Part shown: piece by piece, positions 51,404-60,064 of the stretch
Layout: every line of letters starts with the position of its first letter
How positions within the stretch are numbered: position 1 is the first letter of the stretch
Source of the DNA: Erythrobacter sp.
GTDB lineage: Bacteria > Pseudomonadota > Alphaproteobacteria > Sphingomonadales > Sphingomonadaceae
Reading direction: 5' to 3'
DNA: 64,000 nt
NCBI RefSeq assembly: GCF_035194505.1
Contig: NZ_CP136573.1
Coordinates: forward strand, 558,001 to 622,000
Made by a program: the position numbers and the translations under genes
Notes under the pieces: model-generated
The model's database searches: none
Seen by the model: the letters and a program-made list of their open reading frames with translations, nothing else
Told to the model about the DNA's origin: nothing

Positions 51404-52924
51404 GTGACCGCAACCGGACTGCCTGAAAACGCAAGCGCTGCCACGGCCCTGCTCGCCTCCGGGCGCCCGGCGCTGGTGTGGCGGCGGATCATTGCCGATA
51501 GCGACACGCCGGTTGGCGCAGCGCGGCGGCTGATCGTGCCGGGGCGTGGCGACTTCCTGCTCGAAAGCGTCGAGGGCGGCGAAGTACGCGGGCGCTACTC
51601 GCTGCTCGGGCTCGATCCCGATCTGGTGTTCCGTGCGAGCGGCGAGAGCGCCGAGATCAACCGCGACTGGAAGCTCGACCGCGAAGCCTTTGCCCCGTGC
51701 GAAGGCAATGCGCTCACCGCGCTGCGCGATCTTGCCGCGACCTGTCGTATCGATCCCATGCCCGAAGGCCTGCCGCCCGCGCTCGCCTGCCTCGTGGGCT
51801 ATCTCGGCTACGAGACCATCGGCCTTGTCGAGACCCTGCCGCGCGCGCCCGACAGTCCGCTCCAACTGCCCGACATGCTGTTCGTGCGCCCTACAGTGAT
51901 CCTGGTGTTCGACGGGCTCACCAATGCGCTGTTCGCCATCGCGCCGATCTGGGAAGCGGCTGACCCGGAAGCGGCGGTTGAACGCGCGGGCGAGCGCATC
52001 GATGCCGCCCTCTCCCAGCTTGGCACCGCCATTCCGGCGGCAGACACCGCTGCCCTGCCCGATACCCTGCCCGATCTTTCGCCGGTGATCGCGCCCGATG
52101 ACTACAAGGCGATGGCGCTGGCGGCGAAGGACTACATTCTCGCAGGCGACATATTTCAGGTGGTGCTGGCGCAGCGCTTCACCTGCCCCTTCCCGCTCCC
52201 CCCGCTGGCGCTCTACCGCGCGCTGCGGCGGGTGAACCCCTCACCCTTCCTCTATTTCCTCGATCTGCCCGGCTTCGCGCTGGTCGGCTCCAGCCCGGAA
52301 ATCCTCGTGCGGGTGAGAGAAGGCGAAGTCACCATCCGACCTATCGCCGGAACCCGTCCTCGCGGGGCCACGCGCGAAGAGGACATCGCCAACGAAGCCT
52401 CCCTGCTGGCCGATCCCAAGGAGCGGGCCGAGCACCTGATGCTGCTCGATCTCGGGCGCAATGATGTCGGACGCGTCGCGGCGGCAGGCACGGTGGAGGT
52501 CACCGACAGCTTCACCATCGAGCGCTACAGCCACGTGATGCACATCGTCAGCAATGTGGTGGGCGAGCTCGACACATCGAAGGACGCGCTCGATGCGCTG
52601 TTTGCGGGCTTCCCGGCAGGCACCGTCTCGGGCGCGCCCAAGATCCGCGCCTGCGAGATCATCGCGAGCCTCGAACCGGAAACCCGTGGCGCCTATGCCG
52701 GCGGCGTCGGCTATTTCGCGCCCGACGGCAGCCTTGATAGCTGCATCGTGCTGCGCACCGCGGTGGTGAAGGACGGGGTGATGCATGTGCAGGCGGGCGC
52801 AGGGATCGTCGCGGACTCAAATCCCGATTACGAACTCGCCGAATGCCGCGCCAAGGCCGGTGCGCTGATCGCCGCCGCGCGCGAGGCAGCGCGGGTCGCA
52901 GGCGAGCCGGGGTATGGCCAATGA
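51404..52924 (+). CDS. trpE: Anthranilate synthase component I
   Basis: 506 aa, GTG start. Makes anthranilate from chorismate with ammonia supplied by TrpG. N-terminal part carries LLESVEGGEVRGRYSLLG with the tryptophan-feedback LLES motif. The chorismate-binding core has NPSPFLYFLDLPGFALVGSS, IRPIAGTRPRG, LLDLGRNDVGRV, and VSGAPKIRACEIIASLE. The stop overlaps the next ATG by 4 bp. Confidence 0.97.
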   Translation: MTATGLPENASAATALLASGRPALVWRRIIADSDTPVGAARRLIVPGRGDFLLESVEGGEVRGRYSLLGLDPDLVFRASGESAEINRDWKLDREAFAPCEGNALTALRDLAATCRIDPMPEGLPPALACLVGYLGYETIGLVETLPRAPDSPLQLPDMLFVRPTVILVFDGLTNALFAIAPIWEAADPEAAVERAGERIDAALSQLGTAIPAADTAALPDTLPDLSPVIAPDDYKAMALAAKDYILAGDIFQVVLAQRFTCPFPLPPLALYRALRRVNPSPFLYFLDLPGFALVGSSPEILVRVREGEVTIRPIAGTRPRGATREEDIANEASLLADPKERAEHLMLLDLGRNDVGRVAAAGTVEVTDSFTIERYSHVMHIVSNVVGELDTSKDALDALFAGFPAGTVSGAPKIRACEIIASLEPETRGAYAGGVGYFAPDGSLDSCIVLRTAVVKDGVMHVQAGAGIVADSNPDYELAECRAKAGALIAAAREAARVAGEPGYGQ

Positions 52925-54021
52925 TCGCTGCCGCCATCCGTTCGCTGGCGCTGATGCTGGTGCTCGCGCTCGCTCTGCCGGGCCAAGCGCTCCGCGCCGA
53001 GGACTGGCGCGCACAGGCGAAAGAGCACAGCATTGCGCTCAAGGATTTCCGCTTCGGCACGGGCGAGACCCTTCCCGAGATCACCATGCACGCCCTCACG
53101 CTGGGGACCCCGCGCCGCAATGCGGCGGGCGAGATCGTCAATGCGGTGATGCTGCTCCACGGCACGGGCGGCGATGCCACCTCGCTGCTCCAGCCCCATT
53201 TCGGCGACCTGATGTTTGCGCGCGGAGCCCCGCTCGACATCACCAGGATGTTCGTCATCTCGCCCAGCAGCCTCGGCCACGGCAAGAGCAGCAAGCCGAG
53301 CGACGGGCTGCGCCTCGCCTTCCCGCGTTACGACTATGACGACATGGTGCGCGCCCAGCACCGGATGCTGACCGAAGGCTTCGGCATTGCGCGGCTCGAC
53401 ATGATCATCGGCACCTCGATGGGCTGCATGCAGTCCTTCGTGTGGGGGCCGATGTACCCCGGTTTCGTGCGCCGCTACGTGCCGCTCGCCTGCAATGCGA
53501 TCCCGATTGCGGGACGCAACCGGATGTTCCGCCAGATCGTGATCGACGGCTTCCGCAATGATCCGGCTTACGCGGGCGGCAATTACGCCGATCCTGCGGC
53601 CTTGAAGCAGGGTCAGGAAACCTTTGCCAACATGTCGCTGATCGCGGGCAGCAATCCCTACCGCATGCAGGCCGAAGCCCCGACGCTGGAGGCCGCGCAA
53701 AGCCTGCTCGCGGCGAGCAAGGCACGCCTGCTGGCGCGCGCGGCCGATCCCAATGACACGATCTACCAGTATGATGCCTCGCGCAATTACAACCCGGCCC
53801 CGCGCCTTGGAGAGATCACCGCGCCGGTGCTGTGGATCAATTCGGCCGATGATTTCATCAATCCCGAGGGGCTTGGCGAACCCGAGGCGCTGGCAAAACG
53901 GATGCCGAACGCGCGCTTCGTGCTGATTCCGGCGAGCGCGGAGACCTTTGGTCACGGCTCGCACAGTCGCCCGCAATTGTGGATGGAACATTTGCTGCGC
54001 TTCATGGAGGAACATCCGTGA
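52921..54021 (+). CDS. Exported alpha/beta hydrolase, MetX-like
   Basis: 366 aa, ATG in an ATGA overlap with trpE. A signal peptide (SLALMLVLALALPGQALRAE) directs it to the periplasm. The fold is that of homoserine O-acetyltransferase relatives: VMLLHGTGG (oxyanion), IGTSMGCMQSF with the nucleophile Ser, NSADDFINPEG with Asp, and FGHGSHSRP with His. True MetX is cytoplasmic and reads GGSMGGMQ, so this is more likely an esterase or acyl hydrolase. Its place inside the trp operon is unusual; no link to tryptophan is evident. Confidence 0.85.
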   Translation: MIAAAIRSLALMLVLALALPGQALRAEDWRAQAKEHSIALKDFRFGTGETLPEITMHALTLGTPRRNAAGEIVNAVMLLHGTGGDATSLLQPHFGDLMFARGAPLDITRMFVISPSSLGHGKSSKPSDGLRLAFPRYDYDDMVRAQHRMLTEGFGIARLDMIIGTSMGCMQSFVWGPMYPGFVRRYVPLACNAIPIAGRNRMFRQIVIDGFRNDPAYAGGNYADPAALKQGQETFANMSLIAGSNPYRMQAEAPTLEAAQSLLAASKARLLARAADPNDTIYQYDASRNYNPAPRLGEITAPVLWINSADDFINPEGLGEPEALAKRMPNARFVLIPASAETFGHGSHSRPQLWMEHLLRFMEEHP

Positions 54022-54866
54022 GGTCGGCGCTTTTCGCCCTCTCCGCCGTGCTGGTTCTTGCCGCCTGTTCGGAAGCGCCTGCGGGCGAGCCCGTGGTGCG
54101 CAGCCGCTTGGACGGAGCCAATCCGGCCGAGAGCGCCAGCCCCTCGCCCGAGCCGACTGCCCAGGCGGAATCGGCCTGTCGTTCGGTGACCTTCGAGGTA
54201 GTGCCGCTCACGGTCTGCACCGCCGATCCGGCAAAGCATCGGATCGACATGGCCAACGTAGGCCCGGACAAGCAGCCTTTCGGCTCGATCAGCGCCTTCG
54301 CAAAAAGCGTTGACGCGGGCGGCATCGCCTTTGCCATCAATGGCGGGATGTATGGCGATGACCTCAAACCCATTGGCTACTATGTCGAGGGCGGCGAGCG
54401 GCTGAAGGAGCTGGATCGCGGGGATGGGGCCAAGGAAGGTGGCGGCAATTTCTACATGAAGCCCAACGGGGTGTTCTTCGGCTCTGGCGGCGCATGGCGC
54501 GTGCTGGGCAGCAACACCTTCTTCGAGACCGTGGGTGACCGGCCGGCTTTCGGCACCCAGTCCGGGCCGATGCTGCTGGTGGACGGCAAACTCCACCCCG
54601 AGATCCAGGACGATGGCCCTTCCAAGGCAGTGCGCAACGGCGTGGGCGTGGATGCCAGCGGAAGGGCGCATTTCGTGATTTCCGATGCGCCGGTAAGCTT
54701 CGGGCAGTTGGCGCGCTTCTTCCGTGACGAACTCCAGGTGAAGAACGCGCTCTATCTCGACGGGGCGATCTCCAGCCTGTGGGACCCGGCGAGGGGCCGC
54801 ATGGACAAGGGCCGCGTGGGTCCGATCATTGTTGTGACGAAGCAAGAGGGTAAGACGCCGGAATGA
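54018..54866 (+). CDS. Lipoprotein with phosphodiester-glycosidase (NAGPA/DUF2233) domain
   Basis: 282 aa, GTG start in a GTGA overlap. The lipobox LVLAACS marks a lipoprotein (Cys near residue 16), followed by a Ser/Pro/Glu-rich spacer. The domain has AFAINGGMYGDDLKPIGYYV, NGVFFGSG, GTQSGPMLLVDG, RNGVGVD and LYLDGAISSLW, the order seen in phosphodiester glycosidases related to the human uncovering enzyme. In bacteria the substrates are probably sugar phosphodiesters of the envelope. Coupled to the hydrolase before it and to trpG after it. Confidence 0.85.
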   Translation: MRSALFALSAVLVLAACSEAPAGEPVVRSRLDGANPAESASPSPEPTAQAESACRSVTFEVVPLTVCTADPAKHRIDMANVGPDKQPFGSISAFAKSVDAGGIAFAINGGMYGDDLKPIGYYVEGGERLKELDRGDGAKEGGGNFYMKPNGVFFGSGGAWRVLGSNTFFETVGDRPAFGTQSGPMLLVDGKLHPEIQDDGPSKAVRNGVGVDASGRAHFVISDAPVSFGQLARFFRDELQVKNALYLDGAISSLWDPARGRMDKGRVGPIIVVTKQEGKTPE

Positions 54867-55474
54867 TTCTCGTCATCGACAATTACGACAGCTTCACCTT
54901 CAACCTCGTCCATTACCTGATGGAGCTGGGGGCCGAGGTGCGCGTCGAGCGCAATGACGCGCTGACCGCTTCGCAAGCGCTGCGGACCAATGCGGCGGGC
55001 TTCCTCATCTCGCCCGGCCCCTGCACGCCTACGCAAGCGGGGATCAGCTTGGATCTGGTCGCTGCCTGTGCCGATGCGGGCAAGCCGCTGATGGGCGTGT
55101 GTCTCGGTCATCAGGCGATCGGCCAGCATTTCGGCGGCACGGTGCAGCGCGGCGGATTGATGCACGGCAAGACCTCGCCTGTCACCCATGACGGGACCGG
55201 GGTGTTCCAAGGCCTCCCCAGCCCCTTCATCGCCACGCGATATCACAGCCTTGAAGTGGTGGATGTGCCCGCTGAGCTGGTCGCAAACGCCCATGCCGAG
55301 ACGCCGGGGGCCGATCATCCGAGCGTCATGGGCTTCCGCCACGCGACCCTCCCGATCCATTCGGTGCAGTTCCACCCCGAAAGCATCGCCACCGAGCATG
55401 GCCACGCGCTCCTCGCCAATTTCGTCCGTCTGTGCGGGCTGGAGCCGGTGATGCCGGCAAGGCTCTCGGCATGA
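54863..55474 (+). CDS. trpG: Anthranilate synthase component II (glutamine amidotransferase)
   Basis: 203 aa. LVIDNYDSFTFNLVHYLMEL begins the class I amidotransferase; nucleophile Cys in MGVCLGHQAIG, His-Glu in VQFHPESIATEHG. It provides ammonia to TrpE and often to PabB for folate as well. Four-base overlaps join it to the genes on both sides. Confidence 0.96.
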   Translation: MILVIDNYDSFTFNLVHYLMELGAEVRVERNDALTASQALRTNAAGFLISPGPCTPTQAGISLDLVAACADAGKPLMGVCLGHQAIGQHFGGTVQRGGLMHGKTSPVTHDGTGVFQGLPSPFIATRYHSLEVVDVPAELVANAHAETPGADHPSVMGFRHATLPIHSVQFHPESIATEHGHALLANFVRLCGLEPVMPARLSA

Positions 55475-56463
55475 GCGCCCTGCCCGACATCACCACGCCG
55501 CTCAGCGAGACGGAGGCCGAAGCCGCTTTCGGCGTGCTGCTCGACGGCAGCCCTTCCGAAACGGAGATCGCCGACTTCCTCGTAGCGCTCTCCGCGCGCG
55601 GCGAGACGTCTGACGAGATCGCCGGCGCGGCGCGGGCCTTGCGCGCAAGGCTGATCCCCATCGATGCCCCCGAAGGCGCAATCGACGTCTGCGGCACGGG
55701 GGGCGACGGGCACCACACGCTCAATGTCTCGACCGCCGTCAGCCTCGTCGTCGCGGCCTGCGGAGTACCAGTGGCCAAGCACGGCAACCGCGCGGCATCG
55801 TCAAAGGCAGGCGCGGCGGACACGCTGGAGGCCCTCGGCCTCGACATGGACGCAGCCGGACGCACGGCGGAAAAGACGCTGGCCGAAATCGGCATCTGCT
55901 TCCTTTTCGCCAAGAACCATCACCCCGCCATGGCGCGCATCCAGCCCATCCGGGTGCGGATCGGCCAGCGCACGATCTTCAACCTGATGGGCCCGCTCTC
56001 CAACCCGGCCAAGGTGACAAGCCAGTTGATCGGCATCGCGCGCCCCGCATATGTCCCGATCTATGCCGGCGCCATGGCACGGCTCGGCACGGGCAAGTCA
56101 CTGATCGTCTCGGGGGACGAGGGGCTCGACGAATTGAGCCTTGCAGGCGGCAATGAAGTCGCTGTGGTGACGGGCAATGCCTTCACGATGGAGCGCATCG
56201 ACGCCTCGGCAGCGGGCCTGCCCCACGCCCCGATCACCGCGATCAGGGGCGATGACGCGAAATATAATGCCTCGGCGCTGAAGGCGCTGCTGATCGGCAC
56301 CCCCGGGCCATACCGGGACGCGGTGCTGTTCAATGCCGCTGGCGCGCTCACCGTGGCGGGACGCGGCGAAAGCTGGCCCGAACGCGCCGCAATGGCCGCA
56401 GAGGCGCTCGATTCCGGCAAGGCGCTCGATCTCCTCCTGCGCTGGATCGCCATGGCAAAGTGA
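55471..56463 (+). CDS. trpD: Anthranilate phosphoribosyltransferase
   Basis: 330 aa from ATG 55471. Adds phosphoribose from PRPP to anthranilate. DVCGTGGDGHHTLNVSTAVS binds PRPP; VAKHGNRAASSKAGAADTLEALG, FLFAKNHHPAMARI and FNLMGPLSNPAKV follow in family order. Overlaps trpG by 4 bp. Confidence 0.97.
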   Translation: MSALPDITTPLSETEAEAAFGVLLDGSPSETEIADFLVALSARGETSDEIAGAARALRARLIPIDAPEGAIDVCGTGGDGHHTLNVSTAVSLVVAACGVPVAKHGNRAASSKAGAADTLEALGLDMDAAGRTAEKTLAEIGICFLFAKNHHPAMARIQPIRVRIGQRTIFNLMGPLSNPAKVTSQLIGIARPAYVPIYAGAMARLGTGKSLIVSGDEGLDELSLAGGNEVAVVTGNAFTMERIDASAAGLPHAPITAIRGDDAKYNASALKALLIGTPGPYRDAVLFNAAGALTVAGRGESWPERAAMAAEALDSGKALDLLLRWIAMAK

Positions 56464-56464
56464 C

Positions 56465-57259
56465 ATGAACAAGCTCGAAGAAATCTGCGCCACCAAGCGC
56501 GAAGAAGTCGCCGTCCGCAAGGCCGCCACCACCACCGCCGCGCTCGAAGCCGCCGCTGCCGCGCAAACGGCCCCGCGCGGGTTCGAGGCTGCGCTGCGTG
56601 CGCGGGCCACGGGCGGCTCCTATGCCCTGATTGCCGAGATCAAGAAGGCGAGCCCCTCCAAAGGCCTGATCCGCGCCGATTTCCGCCCGGCCGATCATGC
56701 CGCCGCCTATGAAGCGGGCGGCGCCGCCTGCCTCTCGGTGCTCACCGACGCGCCCTATTTTCAGGGCCACGAGGATTACCTCGTCGCCGCACGCGCCGCC
56801 TGCAAGCTACCGGTGCTGCGCAAGGACTTCATGGTCGATCCGTGGCAATGCCTCGAAGCCCGCAGCCTCGGAGCCGACGCGATCCTGATCATCGTCGCCG
56901 CGCTGGAGGACAGCCGGATGGCCGAAATCGAAGCCGCAGCGCGCCAATATGGCATGGACGTGCTGGTCGAAGTGCATGACGAGGCCGAGATGGAGCGCGC
57001 CGCGCGCGTCCTCCAGTCGCGCCTGATCGGGGTCAACAACCGCGATCTCAAGACCTTCACCACCAGCCTCGCCACCACCGAACGCCTCGCCCCGCTCGCG
57101 CCGCAAGGCACGCTGCTGGTGGGCGAAAGCGGGATCAATTCCCACAGCGATTGCCAGCGTCTCGAAGCCTGCGGCGTGCGCACCTTCCTTGTGGGCGAGA
57201 GCCTGATGCGCGCTGACGATATTGCGAGTGCCACGCGCGCGCTGCTGGGGACAGAATAG
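56465..57259 (+). CDS. trpC: Indole-3-glycerol phosphate synthase
   Basis: 264 aa. TIM barrel that closes the indole ring. N-terminal NKLEEICATKREEVAVRKA, IAEIKKASPSKGLIRADF (catalytic Lys), LRKDFMVDPWQ, GVNNRDLKTF and VGESGINSHSD are all present. It starts right after the trpD stop. trpF, trpB and trpA are not in this window. Confidence 0.96.
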   Translation: MNKLEEICATKREEVAVRKAATTTAALEAAAAAQTAPRGFEAALRARATGGSYALIAEIKKASPSKGLIRADFRPADHAAAYEAGGAACLSVLTDAPYFQGHEDYLVAARAACKLPVLRKDFMVDPWQCLEARSLGADAILIIVAALEDSRMAEIEAAARQYGMDVLVEVHDEAEMERAARVLQSRLIGVNNRDLKTFTTSLATTERLAPLAPQGTLLVGESGINSHSDCQRLEACGVRTFLVGESLMRADDIASATRALLGTE

Positions 57260-57267
57260 CACGGCAC

Positions 57268-57332
57268 CCGTTCGCCTCGAGCGCAGTCGAGAGGCCTGTG
57301 CGGGGTGTCTCGACTTCGCTCGACACGAACGG
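57268..57332. repeat. REP-like palindromic element between trpC and moaC
   Basis: CCGTTCG...TCGAGCGCAGTCGAGA on the left and TCTCGACTTCGCTCGA...CGAACGG on the right form a long imperfect stem around a 15-nt loop. Elements with TCGAGCGAAGTCGAGA cores are widespread in sphingomonads, from memory. It fills the 86-bp gap and may attenuate or stabilise the transcript. Confidence 0.75.
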
Positions 57333-57345
57333 CTAGAGGGGACGA

Positions 57346-57819
57346 ATGAACAAGCTCACCCACCTCGGCGAAGATGGTTCGGCCCACATGGTCGATGTCG
57401 GCGGCAAGGCGGCCACGGCCCGCCGCGCGGTCGCCAGCGGGTGGATCACCATGTCGGCAGAGGTGCTCGAAGCCATCCGCGCCGGCAATGCCCCCAAGGG
57501 CGACGTGCTGGGCACGGCGCGCATCGCCGGGATCATGGCGGCCAAGCGCACGGGCGAGCTGATCCCGCTGTGCCACCCGCTCGGGCTGGAAGCGGTGAAT
57601 ATCGACTTCGATTACGAAGAGGGCGCGATCCGGGCCACGGCCACGGCCTCGCTGACAGGCAAGACGGGCGTCGAAATGGAAGCGATGACAGCCGTTTCCG
57701 TCGCACTCCTCACAATCTACGACATGGCAAAAGCACTCGACAAGGGCATGGTCATTTCTGAGGTGCGCCTGATCGCCAAGTCCGGCGGCAAGTCGGGCGA
57801 CTGGAAAGCCGCAATTTGA
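57346..57819 (+). CDS. moaC: Cyclic pyranopterin monophosphate synthase
   Basis: 157 aa. Second half of the first step in molybdenum cofactor synthesis. THLGEDGSAHMVDVGGKAAT start, LIPLCHPLGLEAV with the conserved His, KTGVEMEAMTAVSVALLTIY, and LIAKSGGKSG at the end. Overlaps moeA by 4 bp. Confidence 0.96.
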   Translation: MNKLTHLGEDGSAHMVDVGGKAATARRAVASGWITMSAEVLEAIRAGNAPKGDVLGTARIAGIMAAKRTGELIPLCHPLGLEAVNIDFDYEEGAIRATATASLTGKTGVEMEAMTAVSVALLTIYDMAKALDKGMVISEVRLIAKSGGKSGDWKAAI

Positions 57820-58997
57820 ACCCGCCGCTGGCACTGGAGGAAGCGCAGGCCCGCCTGCTGGCGCTCGCCCCCGTGCTTCCCGCAGAAACCATCACCACCG
57901 AAGCCGCACTCGGGCGGGTGCTGGCTCAAGACCTCCACGCAACCCGCACCCAGCCCCCCGCCGATCTTTCCGCGATGGACGGCTATGCGCTGGGGCCGAG
58001 CGACGGGCCGTGGGCGCTGGTGGGCGAAAGCCGCGCGGGCGCGCCCTTTGCGGGCGTCATCGCTCCGCAGGAATGCGTGCGCATCTCGACCGGCGCCAAT
58101 GTGCCAGAGGGCGGCACCCGTGTGCTGCTTCAGGAAGATGCGCGCGTCACAGACGGCATGGTTACCGCCAGCGAAGTGCCACCCACCGGTCGCCATATCC
58201 GCCTGCGCGGGTTTGATTTTCATGGCGGTGATCTGCTGCTCCCCCGCGGCACGCGCCTCAACGCAGGTCGCATCGCGCTGGCGCTGTCAGGCGGGCATGG
58301 GTCCGTGAGCGTCACCCGCCCCGTGCGCGTGGCCGTGCTCGATAGCGGGGACGAGCTCAGCGTCGATCCCGCAAACTGCCTCCCCCACCAGATCCCCGCC
58401 AGCAATGGTGCGATGATTGCCGCCATGCTCGCGCCCTTGGGCTGCGAGGTGCTGCGGCTCGGCCCGGTGGGCGACGATATGGCCGCATTGGAAGCCGCGC
58501 TGGCACGAGCCGAGGGGGCCGATGTGCTCGTCACCTCGGGCGGCGCATCGGTCGGCGATCATGATCTGATCAAGCCCGCACTCGCCAATTGGGGCGCCGA
58601 GACCGCCTTCTGGCGCGTGGCGATCAAGCCCGGCAAGCCGCTGCTGGTGGCCACACGGGGCACGCAGGTGATCCTCGGCCTGCCGGGCAATCCGGTATCT
58701 AGCTTCGTCACCGCCTTCCTCTTTGCCCTGCCGCTGGTGCGCGCGCTGCAAGGCGATGTTGCGCCCCTGCCCGCCGCGCTGACCATGCAGGCGGGCGAGC
58801 CCCTGCCCGCGATCGGTCCGCGCCGCGAATTCCTGCGCGCGGTGATCGAAGGCGGCGCAGTGCGGCTTGCCGGTTCGCAGGATTCTTCGGCCCTCAGCGC
58901 GCTGGCTGCGGCCGATTGCCTGATCGACCGCGCGGCCCATGCGCCTGCGGCTGCGGCGGGTGAGGCTTTGCGGGTGTTTCCGCTCCGGATTGGCTGA
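57816..58997 (+). CDS. moeA: Molybdopterin molybdenumtransferase
   Basis: 393 aa, TTG start overlapping moaC. Inserts molybdenum into molybdopterin. DLSAMDGYAL, RISTGANVPEGGTRVLLQED, HIRLRGFDFHGGDLLL, PHQIPASNGAMIAAML, TSGGASVGDHDLIKPAL and LGLPGNPVSSFVT are in family order, ending in the MoeA C-terminal domain. Coupled to moaC. Confidence 0.96.
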   Translation: MNPPLALEEAQARLLALAPVLPAETITTEAALGRVLAQDLHATRTQPPADLSAMDGYALGPSDGPWALVGESRAGAPFAGVIAPQECVRISTGANVPEGGTRVLLQEDARVTDGMVTASEVPPTGRHIRLRGFDFHGGDLLLPRGTRLNAGRIALALSGGHGSVSVTRPVRVAVLDSGDELSVDPANCLPHQIPASNGAMIAAMLAPLGCEVLRLGPVGDDMAALEAALARAEGADVLVTSGGASVGDHDLIKPALANWGAETAFWRVAIKPGKPLLVATRGTQVILGLPGNPVSSFVTAFLFALPLVRALQGDVAPLPAALTMQAGEPLPAIGPRREFLRAVIEGGAVRLAGSQDSSALSALAAADCLIDRAAHAPAAAAGEALRVFPLRIG

Positions 58998-59052
58998 ACC
59001 GCTGGGCTTCGCTGTCCAGCGCGCTTGACTCGCGTTCCATGGTTGCCTAATT

Positions 59053-59067
59053 GTTCCTTGTTCGTTC
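59053..59067 (+). promoter_or_regulatory. SOS box (LexA operator), GTTC-N7-GTTC
   Basis: GTTCCTTGTTCGTTC matches exactly the direct-repeat LexA site of alphaproteobacteria. It lies 140 bp before the lexA start, as expected for autoregulation. Confidence 0.85.
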
Positions 59068-59207
59068 ACCTTAATGGCGGAACGACGAGTGCAGGCAACG
59101 CACCTGATGCCTTCTTGAAAAGGGGCTGGTGCCTCTTGGCGCACGCAAGGGATGGCACGGCGGGCCTGACGGGCGCGTCGTGAGTGCGACCACAGGAGTT
59201 TGGAGCA

Positions 59208-59891
59208 ATGCTGACCGCAAAGCAGCGCGAGCTGATCGTCTTCATCCAGCAGCGGCTGGAAGAAACCGGCATCTCGCCCAGTTTCGAAGAAATGAAGGAA
59301 GCGCTCGATCTGAAGAGCAAGTCGGGCGTGCACCGGCTGATTTCCGCATTGGAAGAACGCGGCTTCCTGCGCCGACTGCCCAACCGGGCGCGTGCGCTCG
59401 AAGTGATCCGGGAGCCGGGCGACACGACGCCTTCGCGTGGCTCTGCGGCCAGCGACAATGTCGTGCCCATGCCTGCGCCGCGCGCTGCTCAGCCCGAGCC
59501 TGCCAATGACGTGATCGAACTGCCCTTGCATGGCCGCATTGCTGCCGGCGCGCCGATCGAGGCATTGGAAGGGCAGTCGACCCTCCCCGTCCCTGCCGCC
59601 CTGCTTGGCCCGGGCGAGCATTATGCGCTCGAGGTTTCGGGCGATTCGATGATCGAAGCCGGCATCTTCGACGGCGATTTTGCGCTGGTGCGCCGCACGG
59701 ATAGCGCGCGCGACGGCGAGATCGTGGTGGCGCTGGTGCGCGGCGAGGAAGCGACGCTCAAATATCTGCGCAAGGAAGGCGGCCAGGTGCGGCTCGATCC
59801 GGCCAATGCGGCCTATGATCCGCAGTACTACCGCCCCGATGAAGTGCAGGTGCAGGGCAAGCTCGCCGGGCTTTTGCGCCGCTATCACTGA
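59208..59891 (+). CDS. lexA: SOS repressor LexA
   Basis: 227 aa from ATG 59208 with GGAG upstream. N-terminal winged helix (LTAKQRELIVFIQQRLEETG; recognition helix KSKSGVHRLISALEERG), a linker, and the S24 self-cleaving domain. The Ala113-Gly114 cleavage site in GRIAAGAP, Ser147 in GDSMIEAG and Lys185 in ATLKYL are in place. DNA damage leads to RecA-aided cleavage and release of SOS genes. Confidence 0.96.
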   Translation: MLTAKQRELIVFIQQRLEETGISPSFEEMKEALDLKSKSGVHRLISALEERGFLRRLPNRARALEVIREPGDTTPSRGSAASDNVVPMPAPRAAQPEPANDVIELPLHGRIAAGAPIEALEGQSTLPVPAALLGPGEHYALEVSGDSMIEAGIFDGDFALVRRTDSARDGEIVVALVRGEEATLKYLRKEGGQVRLDPANAAYDPQYYRPDEVQVQGKLAGLLRRYH

Positions 59892-59946
59892 TTTTTCCGG
59901 GCGGATTTTTCGTCCGATTATTCAAAATCAATGACTTATGTGTTTT

Positions 59947-59982
59947 CAAGGCCGCTTTTGAGGGTTCCCAAGGGCGGCCTTG
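59947..59982 (+). terminator. Hairpin after lexA
   Basis: CAAGGCCGC (59947-59955) and GCGGCCTTG (59974-59982) form a perfect 9-bp stem around 18 nt. There is no T-run on either side, so termination is only likely, not certain. It sits between convergent lexA and comEC. Confidence 0.5.
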
Positions 59983-59989
59983 ACCGCAT

Positions 59990-60055
59990 TTGACCCCCAG
60001 TTGACCCCGAGATGACCCCCCGATGAGCGGCACTTGACCCCCGCCTGAAGCGGGT
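59990..60055. repeat. Phased 11-bp degenerate tandem repeat between lexA and comEC
   Basis: Units start every 11 bp: TTGACCCCCAG (59990), TTGACCCCGAG (60001), ATGACCCCCCG (60012), ATGAGCGGCAC (60023, decayed), TTGACCCCCGC (60034), CTGAAGCGGGT (60045, decayed). A seventh related TTGACCGC lies at 59980. The period is not a multiple of three and no gene uses it. Confidence 0.8.
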
Positions 60056-60064
60056 TTTCCGGCC

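Noticed and set aside
49320..51434. 704-aa minus-strand frame across ppiD
   Set aside because: Antisense shadow; low-complexity Leu/Gly/Arg pattern and no motifs.
52921..54021. Homoserine O-acetyltransferase (metX)
   Set aside because: It has a signal peptide and a changed nucleophile motif (GTSMGC), which argue against a cytoplasmic methionine enzyme.
59980..60055. CRISPR array
   Set aside because: Units are 11 bp with no spacers and there are no cas genes.
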